DNA of 64,000 nucleotides from JAZKAR01 sp040389065 (GTDB lineage Bacteria; Pseudomonadota; Gammaproteobacteria; Burkholderiales; Casimicrobiaceae), in assembly GCA_040389065.1 (NCBI GenBank), contig JAZKAR010000030.1:1-64000 (forward strand), read 5' to 3'. The notes under the pieces are model-generated. The model worked only from the letters and a program-made list of their open reading frames with translations, was not told where the DNA came from and made no database searches. Both the position numbers and the translations under genes were made by a program. Positions 8,002 through 17,480 of this stretch are shown one piece after another. The number at the start of each line of letters is the position of its first letter. The first letter of the stretch is position 1.

Positions 8002-9321
8002 TTATAGCGTCTTAATTAGAACGATTGATTTGCGTTGCCAGTTATATATACGCTGACGATCTTTCGGTAGATCATCAACAGTAGCATTGAGAAAACCGCG
8101 TTTCAGAAACCAGTGTGTGGTGCGCGTGGTTAGAACAAATAATTTAGCATATCCTGCAGCACGCGCTCGGTATTCTATATGTTTCAGAATTCGCTCGCCA
8201 TCGCCCTGGCTTTGAAATTCTGGATTAACTGTGAGGCATGCCATTTCTGCCATGTTTTCATTGGGAAATGGGTAAAGTGCCGCACAACCAAAAATTATGC
8301 CGTCATGTTCAATAACTGAGAAATAACTAATTTCACGCTCGATCAATTCACGTCCACGCTTGACTAACGTACCATCGGCTTCTAGTGGTTCAATCAACTT
8401 CAGTATACCCCCAACATCTTCAATCGTTGCTTCACGCAAGAACTCTAGGTTCGCACAGGTAATCATCGTGCCAATGCCATCATAGGTAAATATTTCAAGT
8501 AGCGCTCCGCCGTCGAATTGAAACGGTACAATGTGCACCCGTGGCACACCACTATGCGAGGCTTTTATGCAATGCTGAAGGTAAAACGCGCTATCGCTCG
8601 ATAAGTGATTTGTTTCTAACAAATTTTTAGCTTCAATAGAAGATAATTCACGCATTTCGTTACCGTAAACATCGCGAATAATCGGTATTTCACTGAGGAA
8701 GATTAACTTGTCGGCGCCTAAGGCCGTAGCGGCGAATACAGCTACATCTTCCATAGTTAGATCAAAAGCTTCTCCAGTAGGTGAAAATCCTAGTGGTGAT
8801 AACAATACAAGGCTGCCGTCATTTAAAATCTGATGAATGGTTTCAGAAGTAATTTTACGAGTAACGCCAGTCCATTCAAAGTCGATGCCATCAATTATAC
8901 CAATTGGGCGTGCAGTGATGAAATTACCAGAAATAATCCGAATCACCGAATGTGCCATAGGAGTATTCGGTAAACCTTGACTAAATGCCGCTTCGATGTC
9001 GAGGCGTAATTCACCAGCTGCTTCTTTAGCGCATTCTAGCGCGGCTGCGCTAGTGATATGCAGCCCCTTATGATAACGGGCTTCAATATTGCGCAAGGAT
9101 AATAGTTCATCAACTTGTGGGCGAAAACCATGCACGATAACGATCTTGATGCCCATAGCATGTAATAAAGATAAATCCTGAGCTAATACTGGCAGCAAAC
9201 CAGCACTGGTCAATTCGCCGGGAAAAGCCACGACGAAAATTTTCCCTCTGAATGCATGAATGTAAGGGGCAACCGAACGTAGCCATTGAACAAACTGGAT
9301 CGAATATTCCATATCTGGCAT
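8002..9321 (-). CDS. argA: Amino-acid N-acetyltransferase (N-acetylglutamate synthase)
   Basis: Catalyses acetyl-CoA + L-glutamate to N-acetylglutamate, the first step of arginine synthesis, in the cytoplasm. Residues 1 to about 285 form an amino acid kinase-like domain (IKIVIVHGFRPQVDELL, LLSPLGFSPTGEAFDLTMEDVA) and about 295-439 a GNAT acetyltransferase domain (EMACLTVNPEFQSQGDGERIL). That is the usual ArgA arrangement, and 439 aa is the usual length. An AGGAG site lies upstream of the ATG. The gene points the same way as the ArgE-like gene about 200 bp upstream, which links synthesis and deacetylation of acetylated intermediates. Arginine feedback inhibition is expected for the family but cannot be read from the sequence. 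Confidence 0.93.
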   Translation of the reverse strand: MPDMEYSIQFVQWLRSVAPYIHAFRGKIFVVAFPGELTSAGLLPVLAQDLSLLHAMGIKIVIVHGFRPQVDELLSLRNIEARYHKGLHITSAAALECAKEAAGELRLDIEAAFSQGLPNTPMAHSVIRIISGNFITARPIGIIDGIDFEWTGVTRKITSETIHQILNDGSLVLLSPLGFSPTGEAFDLTMEDVAVFAATALGADKLIFLSEIPIIRDVYGNEMRELSSIEAKNLLETNHLSSDSAFYLQHCIKASHSGVPRVHIVPFQFDGGALLEIFTYDGIGTMITCANLEFLREATIEDVGGILKLIEPLEADGTLVKRGRELIEREISYFSVIEHDGIIFGCAALYPFPNENMAEMACLTVNPEFQSQGDGERILKHIEYRARAAGYAKLFVLTTRTTHWFLKRGFLNATVDDLPKDRQRIYNWQRKSIVLIKTL

Positions 9322-9529
9322 TATATTTTTTTCTCCTGAAGTGGTTAAGTAAAAGCGAACTCATTTTAAGAATCTTTTGTAATATCAGCTTCAAATTCTT
9401 TAGGAGGTTTATAGCCAATTGAAAATTGAAGAATATTGACGTTCATTATTCTAATAAGCAATCAGGAGTATGAACTCTCTACGTTATTTTGAAAAAATCA
9501 AGAGATTCACACTCCATTATGCTGTTTTG

Positions 9530-10636
9530 TTACTTATTCGATGGAAGGATATCAATGAATCGATTTGTTGCTAACAACAAATGTTCTATTGGCACAGACT
9601 CATTAGGTTTATGAGCCTCTTCTATCACGCCAGGTCCAAACACAATTGTATTGATACCACACTCTGCCAAGAGAGCTGCTTCTGTCCAGAAACCCAAGTT
9701 GAGAGGTTTCTGGCATTCTGCAGGAAACCATTTCACAAAATCATCTAGAGCAGAAGTCTCAAACGATGGTTGAGCAATAATTTCGGTTAAAATAGCATTT
9801 GGAGCATTACTCATAACCAATTCATTTATAGTCTTTCTGGTTTCGCTAAGTACTGAGCCTGGTCGAGGCCGTACAGAAAATGTGAGTTGACCTTTCCGTG
9901 GGATGACATTGTATTCAGTTCCACCAGAGATATTTGCAATGTTGAGACAAAGGCCTTTAAATCCTTCTGGTCCTTTATCAAGTTCCTCAATAGCTAAGGA
10001 ACCTAGTTTATTAGAAACGCAAGATAATTCAAGCAAAGGTGATGTAGTGTGATCGGCCAAAGAAGAATGCCCGCCCTTACCCTCAATTGCAACACTCAAT
10101 CCGAATATCCCTCGATGTCTCTGGCCTACTTGACAACCAGTTGGTTCGCACACAATAGCCTGCTTGATGTGGCTTAAGTCAACAGTTTTGAGAAAGTGCT
10201 CCATACATTCGCTGTTACGTTCCTCATCGCCTGATAACAGAATTGCGCAGTCTTTAGGCTTTTGCCCGATCAATTCAAGCGCAGTGAGTACGGCAGCGAT
10301 CGCACCTTTAGTATCTGCAGAACCTAGGCCTACTAATTTATCAGCATGAGACTTTAACTCATGTGGTGGAGTAGCCCATCCTGTACCAGCTGGTACAGTA
10401 TCAATATGAATATTTATCAGCAGTTTTGGCGTACCCCAACGCGCGAACACCCAACTGCCTGGCACGTTATCACTCCGAGTAACGTGCTCTAACCTTAGTT
10501 CGTCTGGCTTAAATTCTTCTAAACTTTCCTTCAACATCACAGCAAAAACACCCTCATCTCCGCCTGGATTTTGAGTATCGAAAGCGACCATTTTGGAAAG
10601 CCAGTTAGTAAACTTCTGTATTTTTTTTGTTTCCAT
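9530..10636 (-). CDS. argE: M20 family deacylase, acetylornithine deacetylase (ArgE)-like
   Basis: Zinc-dependent amidohydrolase expected to remove the acetyl group from N-acetylornithine or a related N-acyl amino acid. Counting from ATG 10636, the M20 metal ligands and catalytic residues are His77 and Asp79 (NIHIDT), Asp108 (GSADTKG) and Glu138/139 (GDEER), with a late His in EEAHKPNE. The dimerisation domain (GHSSLADHTTSPLLEL) is present. I chose this start because AAAGGGG lies just upstream; an in-frame Met 19 codons earlier lacks an RBS. The 368-aa length fits ArgE. Placement next to argA supports a role in arginine metabolism, although succinyl-diaminopimelate desuccinylase-type relatives look similar. 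Confidence 0.8.
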   Translation of the reverse strand: METKKIQKFTNWLSKMVAFDTQNPGGDEGVFAVMLKESLEEFKPDELRLEHVTRSDNVPGSWVFARWGTPKLLINIHIDTVPAGTGWATPPHELKSHADKLVGLGSADTKGAIAAVLTALELIGQKPKDCAILLSGDEERNSECMEHFLKTVDLSHIKQAIVCEPTGCQVGQRHRGIFGLSVAIEGKGGHSSLADHTTSPLLELSCVSNKLGSLAIEELDKGPEGFKGLCLNIANISGGTEYNVIPRKGQLTFSVRPRPGSVLSETRKTINELVMSNAPNAILTEIIAQPSFETSALDDFVKWFPAECQKPLNLGFWTEAALLAECGINTIVFGPGVIEEAHKPNESVPIEHLLLATNRFIDILPSNK

Positions 10637-11599
10637 GAAAGACCCCTTTTTTATATAAATAAAAAATATTGTAAAGCTAAAAAACTGAAACAATTTAATG
10701 TCAATAACTATACTTACGACTCATTTTAATGTCAACAACAATACCTATGAATCTTTTTAATATCAAAACTAAACCTCTGTAAATATAAATTAAACTTTTA
10801 AAAAGGCTTATTGAAAATTCATATCTAACATACGTGAGCTTTGGATAAAAATTTGAGTATGATGAAGTTATAGAGGACTATGATAAGGATTTTATTAAAA
10901 AACACTCAGAGGAAGCCGCGAATAATAGTTCAATTATTTTTTTCAGAAGGCGCTACCGTAGAACGTCGTATGACATTTAAACGTATCAACAAAGGTAGAG
11001 TTGAAGTAAAGGCAAATGCAACCGGCATCAAATCTGGGGTCGGTAAAGAGTGTTCTGGTCTATTAAAAAGGACACTTTGATGAAGGAAAATAATCCTAAA
11101 ATACAGGTAACTATGGCAACCAAAAAAAGACGTGCTTCCACCCATTAGGCCCATTGGAAGCAATGGCTACAACCTAACGATATTAATATAAACAATTGAT
11201 ATTTATATAAAAATTTAACTTATTAATTACGTCGGAAAATGCTGTATGAATCAGCATCCGAAATGCATTTGGCTTATTTTTGTACACCCTAAAGCGGCAT
11301 CTCCGAAACCGTTACTTTTCAGTCAGGTACAAGTGTCATCAGGTTGTAGCTTCGCCTCAATGAGCCTGGTTGGCAGATGAATCCTTTGGATACTTACCAT
11401 ATATTTTGATTAATTTATAACCCAAGGTATTTCTTTATCTAATTTGACCGTTAACTTAGCGTTAGGCTGGCTCAATGCATTATCAATATATTAGCCTAAC
11501 AACATAATGGTAGGTAGTTTCTATGTGATGAGTTTGTTTTTGATATGAATGTACTGCAAGAAGCGTTTTTAAACCTTATTAACTTATAAAGGACATAGC
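10637..11599. other. 963-bp region without a convincing gene
   Basis: It is AT-rich near the ends. The middle holds short overlapping frames (10880-11080, then 11080-11148) with poor ribosome binding sites and arginine/lysine-rich products of no recognised family. A stretch around 11230-11400 is less AT-rich and may be decayed coding DNA. The final part must carry the promoter of the gene starting at 11600. Confidence 0.4.
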
Positions 11600-12934
11600 A
11601 TGGCTAGTACAGATTTAATTACTTATTTAAACTATATGTCCACATGGGATACCGAAAGCGACGCCAATATTGATCAATTGATTTCTGAGCAAACTCTGTT
11701 CGTCAATTTGGGTGATTTTGAATCAGACTCCGTCGTTGATGCAGAATTTAAAACTCTGCACGATTTAGCATGTCAGGTGCGAGACCTTACCATTGCAGCC
11801 GACGCCACTCAAATGGCTGCTGATGTTGCCGCGGTAGCATCAATTTGGTCTTTTGGGCTTGGTATGGCTGCCTTCGTAGCACTTGAGGCCACTGAGCAAA
11901 TTGAAAAAGCTGTTATTTCCTCAAAATCAAAAATATTAAATGAGAAGTTAACAACTGCAGATGCCGACATCTCATCTCAAATAAGCCCTAATGTGGCAAG
12001 CTATGTGAGCAAATACAAAGAAAACAACAATTTAATCATAGGAAAAGCGCCAAAAGGGCTTGATACTAGTACCTGCCGAGCAAATTTAATGCAATTCATG
12101 GCAGAGGTACAAAGAAAAAGCGGAAAGTTAGATGCTGTGACGTTCCGGCAGTACGCAGAGTCTGCGAGAATCGTCTATAACAGTGATGAAATCAATAAAG
12201 TATATGATGCACTAGACCAATTGAACTTTAGCGCTAAATCAGATGCAGATGTCAAAAAATTCATGAATGTATTAACTGGGCTGACGCTTCCGCCAAATGC
12301 TCAGTTTGGATTAACACTTGTTACAGGCATGTCAATTGCGATCATGTTTTATAAACTAAAAATCGCAAATGCCACCATCAAAGCACAAGCTGAAGCAGCA
12401 GGTATACCACTTGAAGAAGTGGAGACCAGCGCATTTGAAGCAATGGATGCAGTAGGCAAATTCGCTGCTGGCGTCGCCATTGTTATGTCTGTGGTTGATA
12501 TTGTTTTGAATATTATTGATATCGTAGATGTCGTCAAACAATGCAATAGCATGTGCGACCAGTTGAATACAACGATTAAGGCAAGCTACACATCGTACTT
12601 CAATGGCATTAAAACAGCAGCCCAACAATACAAAGCAGCAATAAGCGCCGCACCAACGCCTACCCCTGCTCCAAGCCCCACTCCTACGCCTACTCCAAGT
12701 CCTACCCCCAGCACTGGGGTAAACGCGGGAAATGATATCAGCCAAATGCATGCCCAAATTGCCCAATATGGTTCGATTACGCAGTTTGGTATTCGCATCG
12801 CAAATATTACGGGTTCAGCCAATAATCCAAATCAAAGTTCCGGCACCGCCTCCAAAACAGATAAAGGCTTTGGTGGTTATAATGGTACTTGGGAAGTAGG
12901 AAACTGGGGAGATACTTTAAGATTTACGAGTTAA
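11600..12934 (+). CDS. Candidate alpha-helical pore-forming protein with Pro/Thr linker, 444 aa
   Basis: The start is supported by AAAGGA about 7 bases upstream. There is no signal peptide. Residues 1 to about 350 look almost wholly helical, with hydrophobic stretches near 70-95 (VAAVASIWSFGLGMAAFVALEA), 232-250 and 285-312 (KFAAGVAIVMSVVDIVLNIIDIVDVV). Long helices plus a buried hydrophobic hairpin are the plan of ClyA/Hbl/Cry6-type alpha pore-forming toxins. About 20 residues of alternating Pro and Thr/Ser (about 352-371) form a linker to a C-terminal part of about 70 residues that is rich in Gly, Asn and Ser. I do not recognise the family by sequence, so the toxin reading is structural inference. 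It is flanked by long gene-free DNA and could be horizontally acquired. Confidence 0.45.
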   Translation: MASTDLITYLNYMSTWDTESDANIDQLISEQTLFVNLGDFESDSVVDAEFKTLHDLACQVRDLTIAADATQMAADVAAVASIWSFGLGMAAFVALEATEQIEKAVISSKSKILNEKLTTADADISSQISPNVASYVSKYKENNNLIIGKAPKGLDTSTCRANLMQFMAEVQRKSGKLDAVTFRQYAESARIVYNSDEINKVYDALDQLNFSAKSDADVKKFMNVLTGLTLPPNAQFGLTLVTGMSIAIMFYKLKIANATIKAQAEAAGIPLEEVETSAFEAMDAVGKFAAGVAIVMSVVDIVLNIIDIVDVVKQCNSMCDQLNTTIKASYTSYFNGIKTAAQQYKAAISAAPTPTPAPSPTPTPTPSPTPSTGVNAGNDISQMHAQIAQYGSITQFGIRIANITGSANNPNQSSGTASKTDKGFGGYNGTWEVGNWGDTLRFTS

Positions 12935-12964
12935 AAACACTGGTTTCAACTCAGTAATGAGCGA

Positions 12965-12993
12965 TGGTGCAATAGCGGTAGCATATTGCGCCA
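12965..12993 (+). other. Stem-loop downstream of the candidate toxin
   Basis: TGGTGCAATA (12965-12974) pairs with TATTGCGCCA (12984-12993) through ten pairs including one G-T, around a 9-base loop. It starts 30 bases after the stop codon. No T-run follows, so it may protect the 3' end of the mRNA rather than terminate it. Confidence 0.35.
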
Positions 12994-13076
12994 CGCCCAA
13001 TAATAGCGTCTAACTGTGGGTTTCGAGTTTATACCTTCCTACTGGAATTAATATAGTAAGCGTCGATTTAAATCTC

Positions 13077-13110
13077 TTGTCATCTTCTTGTCATAAATAC
13101 GTTTTACACT
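13077..13110 (+). promoter_or_regulatory. Pho box and -10 of phoX
   Basis: Two TTGTCAT heptamers at 13077-13083 and 13088-13094 are separated by 4 bp, the 11-bp period of PhoB boxes (consensus CTGTCAT repeats). TACACT at 13105-13110, ten bases further on, fits a -10 element. ATG of the PhoX phosphatase follows at 13141. This predicts induction by phosphate starvation. Confidence 0.7.
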
Positions 13111-13140
13111 CGCCTAATCGGTTCATTACGAGTCAAGCGT

Positions 13141-15120
13141 ATGACAACTTTACCACCTAAGATTTCAGCTACGATTTCTAATACTATTACTAGCAATCGC
13201 TCTGCTAATTTGTCTTTATCAGAACTGCTAGAGAAAAGAGTCTCGCGCCGCTCTTTTTTAATGGGTGCTACTTCGTTATCAGCAACGTGGCTAACTAATT
13301 TTTTTCCAGCAGCCAAAAGCCAAGCTAGTAGTGTCGTGCTACCGCCTGCTAAAAAGAAAATAACCGCACTCAATTTTGAGTCAGTTCCTTTTTCTGTCAC
13401 TGATCAAGTGATTGTGCCTGAGGGCTATAATGCTCAATTACTGTATGCATGGGGTGACCCCGTTGGTGTGCCTGGCAATAACCCGCCCTTTAAAAACGAT
13501 GCAAGCAATAGTGCTGAAGAGCAAAATGCTCAAGCTGGTATGCACCATGACGGCATGCACTTTTTTCCCCTTCCCTACGGTTCTAAGAATAGTCATCGAG
13601 GTCTTTTAGCCATTAATCATGAATATCTTGACCCTATGCTATTAACCCCTGATGGCAATAGCCTCATGACAGATGAAAAGTATAAAAAAGCATTGGCCTC
13701 CGTAGGTGTATCGATTATTGAAGTTAATCAACTAAACGAAAAAGGTGCTTGGCACGTAGTAAGACCCTCGCCTTATGCTCGGCGTATTACAGCAGAAACT
13801 CCTATTAAAATCAGTGGGCCAGCAACTGGGCATCCACTCATGCAAACTGAGCTTGATCCCAGCGGTTATGAAGTTCTTGGCACGCTACAAAATTGCTCAA
13901 ATGGGTGGACTCCGTGGGGTACTTATTTAACATGCGAAGAAAACTTTGACACGTTTTTTTGCGATTTCTCACAACCTGCTGATTACGATTTTAACAAAAC
14001 GCGCTATGGCGTTAGCAATGAAGAAAAACACTATAAATGGAATGAAATAGATTTTCGTTGGGATCGCCAAGTACATCGTAATGAAATAAATCGATTTGGA
14101 TGGGTCGTTGAAATTGACCCTTATGATCCACATGCTACTCCCATCAAACGCACAGCCTTAGGCCGTATTAAGCATGAAGGCGCTACCGTTTCTATTGCTC
14201 AAGATAAACGTATTGTTATTTACATGGGTGATGATCAAAACTTTGAGTATATTTATAAATTCATTTCAAAACAGCCATGGAATCCTCATGACCGCCATGC
14301 TAATCGCCATTTACTCGATCACGGTACGCTGTATGTAGCTACGTTTGATAAGAATGGCTCAGGAGGTTGGCGAGAGCTAACATATGGTAAAAATGGGCTA
14401 GATAATCAAAGAGGGTTTGCCGATCAAGGTGAGGTACTTATAAAAACGCGTCTGGCAGCTGATTTAGTAGGCGCAACAAAAATGGATCGCCCAGAATGGA
14501 TAACGGTTAACCCTGATAATCCAGGTGAATTATTTTGTACATTAACGAACAATAAAGATCGCGGAGGGTTAGGTAAACCCGATGTCGATAAAGCAAATCC
14601 GCGAAAAAACAATATTTTTGGTCATATCATTCGCTGGGTAGAAGATAATAATGACCCTGCGTCTTTACGTTTTACATGGAATATTATGGGCATGGCAGGC
14701 CGAAACGACACTGCACTTTCTGAACATCGCCCTGCCTATTTAACGGGGGATAACTTTGGAAGCCCAGATGGGCTGCATTACGCAGAGACAGGTATTTTAT
14801 GGATTCAAACAGATGTAAGCAGCAGCCTATTAAATCAAAAAGAATATGCCGGTATGGGTAACAATATGATGCTTGCGTGTATTCCTGAAACTGGTCAGGT
14901 TAAACGGTTTTTAACCGGCCCCAATGGATGTGAAATTACAGGAATAAGCTTTACGCCTGATCATCAAACGCTATTTGTTAATATTCAGCACCCCGGAGAA
15001 GGAAGCAGCAATACCCCCTCTTATAAGGTTTCAAATTGGCCAGGTTCTTATGAAGGAGCACGCCCCCGATCAGCAACCATCGCTATTCGGCGAAAAAATG
15101 GCGGAATAATTGGAGCTTAA
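13141..15120 (+). CDS. phoX: PhoX-type alkaline phosphatase (DUF839), Tat-exported
   Basis: PhoX enzymes are calcium/iron phosphatases that release phosphate from esters in the periplasm. The N-terminus has a twin-arginine signal (SRRSFL, residues 35-40, followed by a hydrophobic stretch), so it is exported folded. Family stretches are visible: DGMHFFPLPYG, LLAINHEYLDP, NGWTPWGTYLTCEENF, ALGRIKHEGATV and GDDQNFEYIYKF. The 659-aa length suits the family. A Pho box lies 47 bases before the ATG, which fits phosphate-starvation control. The RBS is weak. The gene is monocistronic, ending at a palindromic repeat element shared with the convergent chemoreceptor gene. Confidence 0.88.
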   Translation: MTTLPPKISATISNTITSNRSANLSLSELLEKRVSRRSFLMGATSLSATWLTNFFPAAKSQASSVVLPPAKKKITALNFESVPFSVTDQVIVPEGYNAQLLYAWGDPVGVPGNNPPFKNDASNSAEEQNAQAGMHHDGMHFFPLPYGSKNSHRGLLAINHEYLDPMLLTPDGNSLMTDEKYKKALASVGVSIIEVNQLNEKGAWHVVRPSPYARRITAETPIKISGPATGHPLMQTELDPSGYEVLGTLQNCSNGWTPWGTYLTCEENFDTFFCDFSQPADYDFNKTRYGVSNEEKHYKWNEIDFRWDRQVHRNEINRFGWVVEIDPYDPHATPIKRTALGRIKHEGATVSIAQDKRIVIYMGDDQNFEYIYKFISKQPWNPHDRHANRHLLDHGTLYVATFDKNGSGGWRELTYGKNGLDNQRGFADQGEVLIKTRLAADLVGATKMDRPEWITVNPDNPGELFCTLTNNKDRGGLGKPDVDKANPRKNNIFGHIIRWVEDNNDPASLRFTWNIMGMAGRNDTALSEHRPAYLTGDNFGSPDGLHYAETGILWIQTDVSSSLLNQKEYAGMGNNMMLACIPETGQVKRFLTGPNGCEITGISFTPDHQTLFVNIQHPGEGSSNTPSYKVSNWPGSYEGARPRSATIAIRRKNGGIIGA

Positions 15121-15125
15121 TAATT

Positions 15126-15229
15126 TAGAAGTTGTGCAGTTGCGCTCTATCAGAGCATGGCGATGCATACAGAATACGGGGCGCAACAATTTACTAACAA
15201 GCCGAGAAAATTTAATCGCGTAATTTCTA
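15126..15229 (-). repeat. MITE-like palindromic element, degenerate copy
   Basis: Starts TAGAAGTTGTGCAGTTG and ends CGCGTAATTTCTA. The inner part is decayed, and its order (CATGG..., then ACGGGGCGC) suggests the reverse orientation. Flanks are TAATT and ATATT, so no clear target duplication remains. It lies between convergent phoX and the chemoreceptor gene and may serve both as a terminator. Confidence 0.7.
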
Positions 15230-15232
15230 ATA

Positions 15233-16912
15233 TTATATTTTCTCTACCTTAAATCGCTCTACTACATTGCTCAGTTGTTCAGATGAGTTTTCAAGAACAC
15301 TGGCAACTTCAGTCAAAATACCCACCTGCTCTGTACTTTCGCCTGTAAGGCTTCTTATTTTTTCTGCATGCGAATGAACATGTGCAACTAGCTCAGTTTG
15401 CTCTTGCATTGCTGAACGCGTATTGTGCATCACTTCGCACAATTTGTTTACGCTTGTACAGGTAGCGTTTACCGACTCTGTTAGTACATCGAGCTGGCCT
15501 AAGTTTTTGCCAATCCATACGCTTGAATTGCCCAACCCTGTTACAGAACTACTTACCTGAACCTTAATTTCATTTGAAAATGTATTAATTTGATTTGTTG
15601 CTTGGCTTGCGCGCTCTGCTAGTTTTCTTACTTCATCAGCGACCACAGCAAAGCCTCGCCCTTGCTCCCCTGCTCTTGCAGCTTCAATGGCAGCATTCAG
15701 CGCTAACAGATTGGTTTGAGAAGCTATTTCAGCAATTGATTGTGTCATAAGACTAATCGAGTCAACGCTTTTAGTAAGCTGCTTGGTTGCTTCAATATTA
15801 GTATTTAAATCTGATGTAAATTGATGAAATTCATTTTTAAGTTGAGATAAGGCTTCAACTTCTTTTTGCATTTTTGACGTCGTTATTACGCTCTCATTCA
15901 GCACTAACTCTAAACGGCCTAAAGCGATTTCTGCACTTTCTTGTACATGCGTTGCTGAAGCATTCAATTCAGTCGAAACTCCATAGAGAACTTCTGAAGA
16001 CTTAGTAGCACTTTTAGCCACTTTACCTACCCGCCCTATGTGTGAATACATAATTTCGCAACGTGACATAACAGTACGAATAAGTTCACTCATATTAGTG
16101 ATCGTTTTGCTCATCGAACGTGTCATTTCGCCAACTTCATCCTGGCGATCTGTATTACTATTTTTAGAAGAAGGAATTGTTAAATCACCAACAGAAAGCG
16201 CTTTTAATGTAAACAAAACCTCTTGTATAGAGGTTGAAATAGAGGCAGCAAACAGATAACACCCTATTATCAATAGCACTAACCCCACACCCGTTATGCT
16301 AAATGCTGAAATTAAAGTATTTTGTATATCACGCCGTGTTTTTGCAGAAATAACGGTTAATCTATTTTGAGCTAACTCAGTTAATTGAGAAGATAACTCT
16401 GCCACATGCTCTAAACTACTGCGCAATGAGCGTAAACTTTGTAGTGCCTCGTCGCGCTTTTGATTTTTTGCTGCTCTAATAACAGTCATGCGTGTTGGAG
16501 CCATAGTAGCATTTAACTTTAACATCTCTTCCATTGCTGCTTCATGACTAAAAAATGGTTTTAGTGTTTGCATTTCTTCTTCGAGCAAAGAGCTGTTTTT
16601 AATTGAAGAGATGGCTAAAGTACGTAATTCATGAGGGTCTGTTTCAGCTAGCATATGATATAAATCGCGCTCAACGCTTCCCAAAGAGCGTTTTACATGC
16701 ACTGCTGCTTGAATTGCTTTACGATTTTCTTCTACGCCCGCGCTACTATTTTCTGTCGCTTCATTTAAGCGATAATAGGTATAAATGCTAGAAGCAAACA
16801 CAACAAGTACAGTACCTGCTGCAATAGATAAAATTTGATGTTTTACAGATCGAAAAGCGAACATAAACAAAAACTTTCTTAACATTAATATTGATGCCCA
16901 CGTTAAGTTCAC
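15233..16912 (-). CDS. Methyl-accepting chemotaxis protein
   Basis: Inner-membrane chemoreceptor that signals through CheA/CheW. It has a first membrane helix near residues 28-48, a periplasmic helical sensor of about 150 residues, a second membrane helix near 200-222 (GVGLVLLIIGCYLFAA), a HAMP region, and a cytoplasmic coiled coil with the conserved hairpin tip EIASQTNLLALNAAIEAARAG followed by GRGFAVVADEVRKLAERA. The coordinates use a GTG start; ATG codons at 16885 and 16864 are alternatives and none has a strong RBS. The ligand is unknown. No other chemotaxis genes are adjacent, so this is an orphan receptor. Confidence 0.92.
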   Translation of the reverse strand: MNLTWASILMLRKFLFMFAFRSVKHQILSIAAGTVLVVFASSIYTYYRLNEATENSSAGVEENRKAIQAAVHVKRSLGSVERDLYHMLAETDPHELRTLAISSIKNSSLLEEEMQTLKPFFSHEAAMEEMLKLNATMAPTRMTVIRAAKNQKRDEALQSLRSLRSSLEHVAELSSQLTELAQNRLTVISAKTRRDIQNTLISAFSITGVGLVLLIIGCYLFAASISTSIQEVLFTLKALSVGDLTIPSSKNSNTDRQDEVGEMTRSMSKTITNMSELIRTVMSRCEIMYSHIGRVGKVAKSATKSSEVLYGVSTELNASATHVQESAEIALGRLELVLNESVITTSKMQKEVEALSQLKNEFHQFTSDLNTNIEATKQLTKSVDSISLMTQSIAEIASQTNLLALNAAIEAARAGEQGRGFAVVADEVRKLAERASQATNQINTFSNEIKVQVSSSVTGLGNSSVWIGKNLGQLDVLTESVNATCTSVNKLCEVMHNTRSAMQEQTELVAHVHSHAEKIRSLTGESTEQVGILTEVASVLENSSEQLSNVVERFKVEKI

Positions 16913-17042
16913 AAACTCATACTAATGTTTATCTATTATAGTTAAGAGTCTTTACTGACCTCCTGAGATGATTTACCTCAAGCAATGTAAGACTCTCTTA
17001 AGCTGGCTTAGCATTTATCTAAAATATTGTCACAATTTCTGC

Positions 17043-17480
17043 TTAATCTTTAGGCGGATGCTCTGCTATCGAATTTAAATAGGTTACAACATCGGTAATT
17101 TGCTCTTTGGTTAATTCTTCACTCCACTGAGGCATAAATGCTGAGCGCCCCATCGCTGCCCCACCTTTAGTAACGATCATCGTTTTATATATGGTATTTT
17201 TATCACTGGCTCGTAAATTAGCAGGCTTAGGGTCATAATTCTTAGCTGCGCGCCCCTTGCCATCGGCATTCACACCATGGCATAAAATACAATACCGTTT
17301 AAAAGCTGTTTCGCCACGAATAATAGCAGCTGCCGGAGAGTCTTTAGGAGGGAAGCTTTCAGGCTTAACTGCTTCTTCAGCTTCTGGTTTGCTAGCAGCT
17401 TGCTCTTCTGCATACACAGCAAGTGGGCAAATCATCATAAAAAAAACAGCTAGTTTTCTTATAAAGATAAAATTCAACAT
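17043..17480 (-). CDS. Periplasmic c-type cytochrome, 145 aa
   Basis: Small monohaem electron carrier. It has a signal peptide (about residues 1-24, ending AVYA), an acidic/proline linker, one haem site CILCH (Cys64, Cys67, His68) and the likely axial Met116 in AFMPQW. Its start overlaps the stop of the cupredoxin gene by one base, so the two form a translationally coupled pair of periplasmic electron carriers. A MauG-like dihaem protein is encoded just upstream in the same direction. The partner oxidoreductase is not visible here. Confidence 0.9.
   Translation of the reverse strand: MLNFIFIRKLAVFFMMICPLAVYAEEQAASKPEAEEAVKPESFPPKDSPAAAIIRGETAFKRYCILCHGVNADGKGRAAKNYDPKPANLRASDKNTIYKTMIVTKGGAAMGRSAFMPQWSEELTKEQITDVVTYLNSIAEHPPKD

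Noticed and set aside
8002..10636. argA and the ArgE-like gene as one transcript with the RpiR fusion gene
   Set aside because: The fusion gene is on the opposite strand and convergent, so it cannot share their transcript.
10880..11148. Two overlapping small ORFs on + and one on - in the gap below the ArgE-like gene
   Set aside because: Ribosome binding sites are poor or too close to the start, products are basic with no recognised motif, and both strands are open, so none is supported.
12349..12822. Several antisense frames inside the candidate toxin gene
   Set aside because: They mirror the alanine- and proline-rich coding strand (Gly/Val alternation opposite the Pro/Thr linker) and have no start context.
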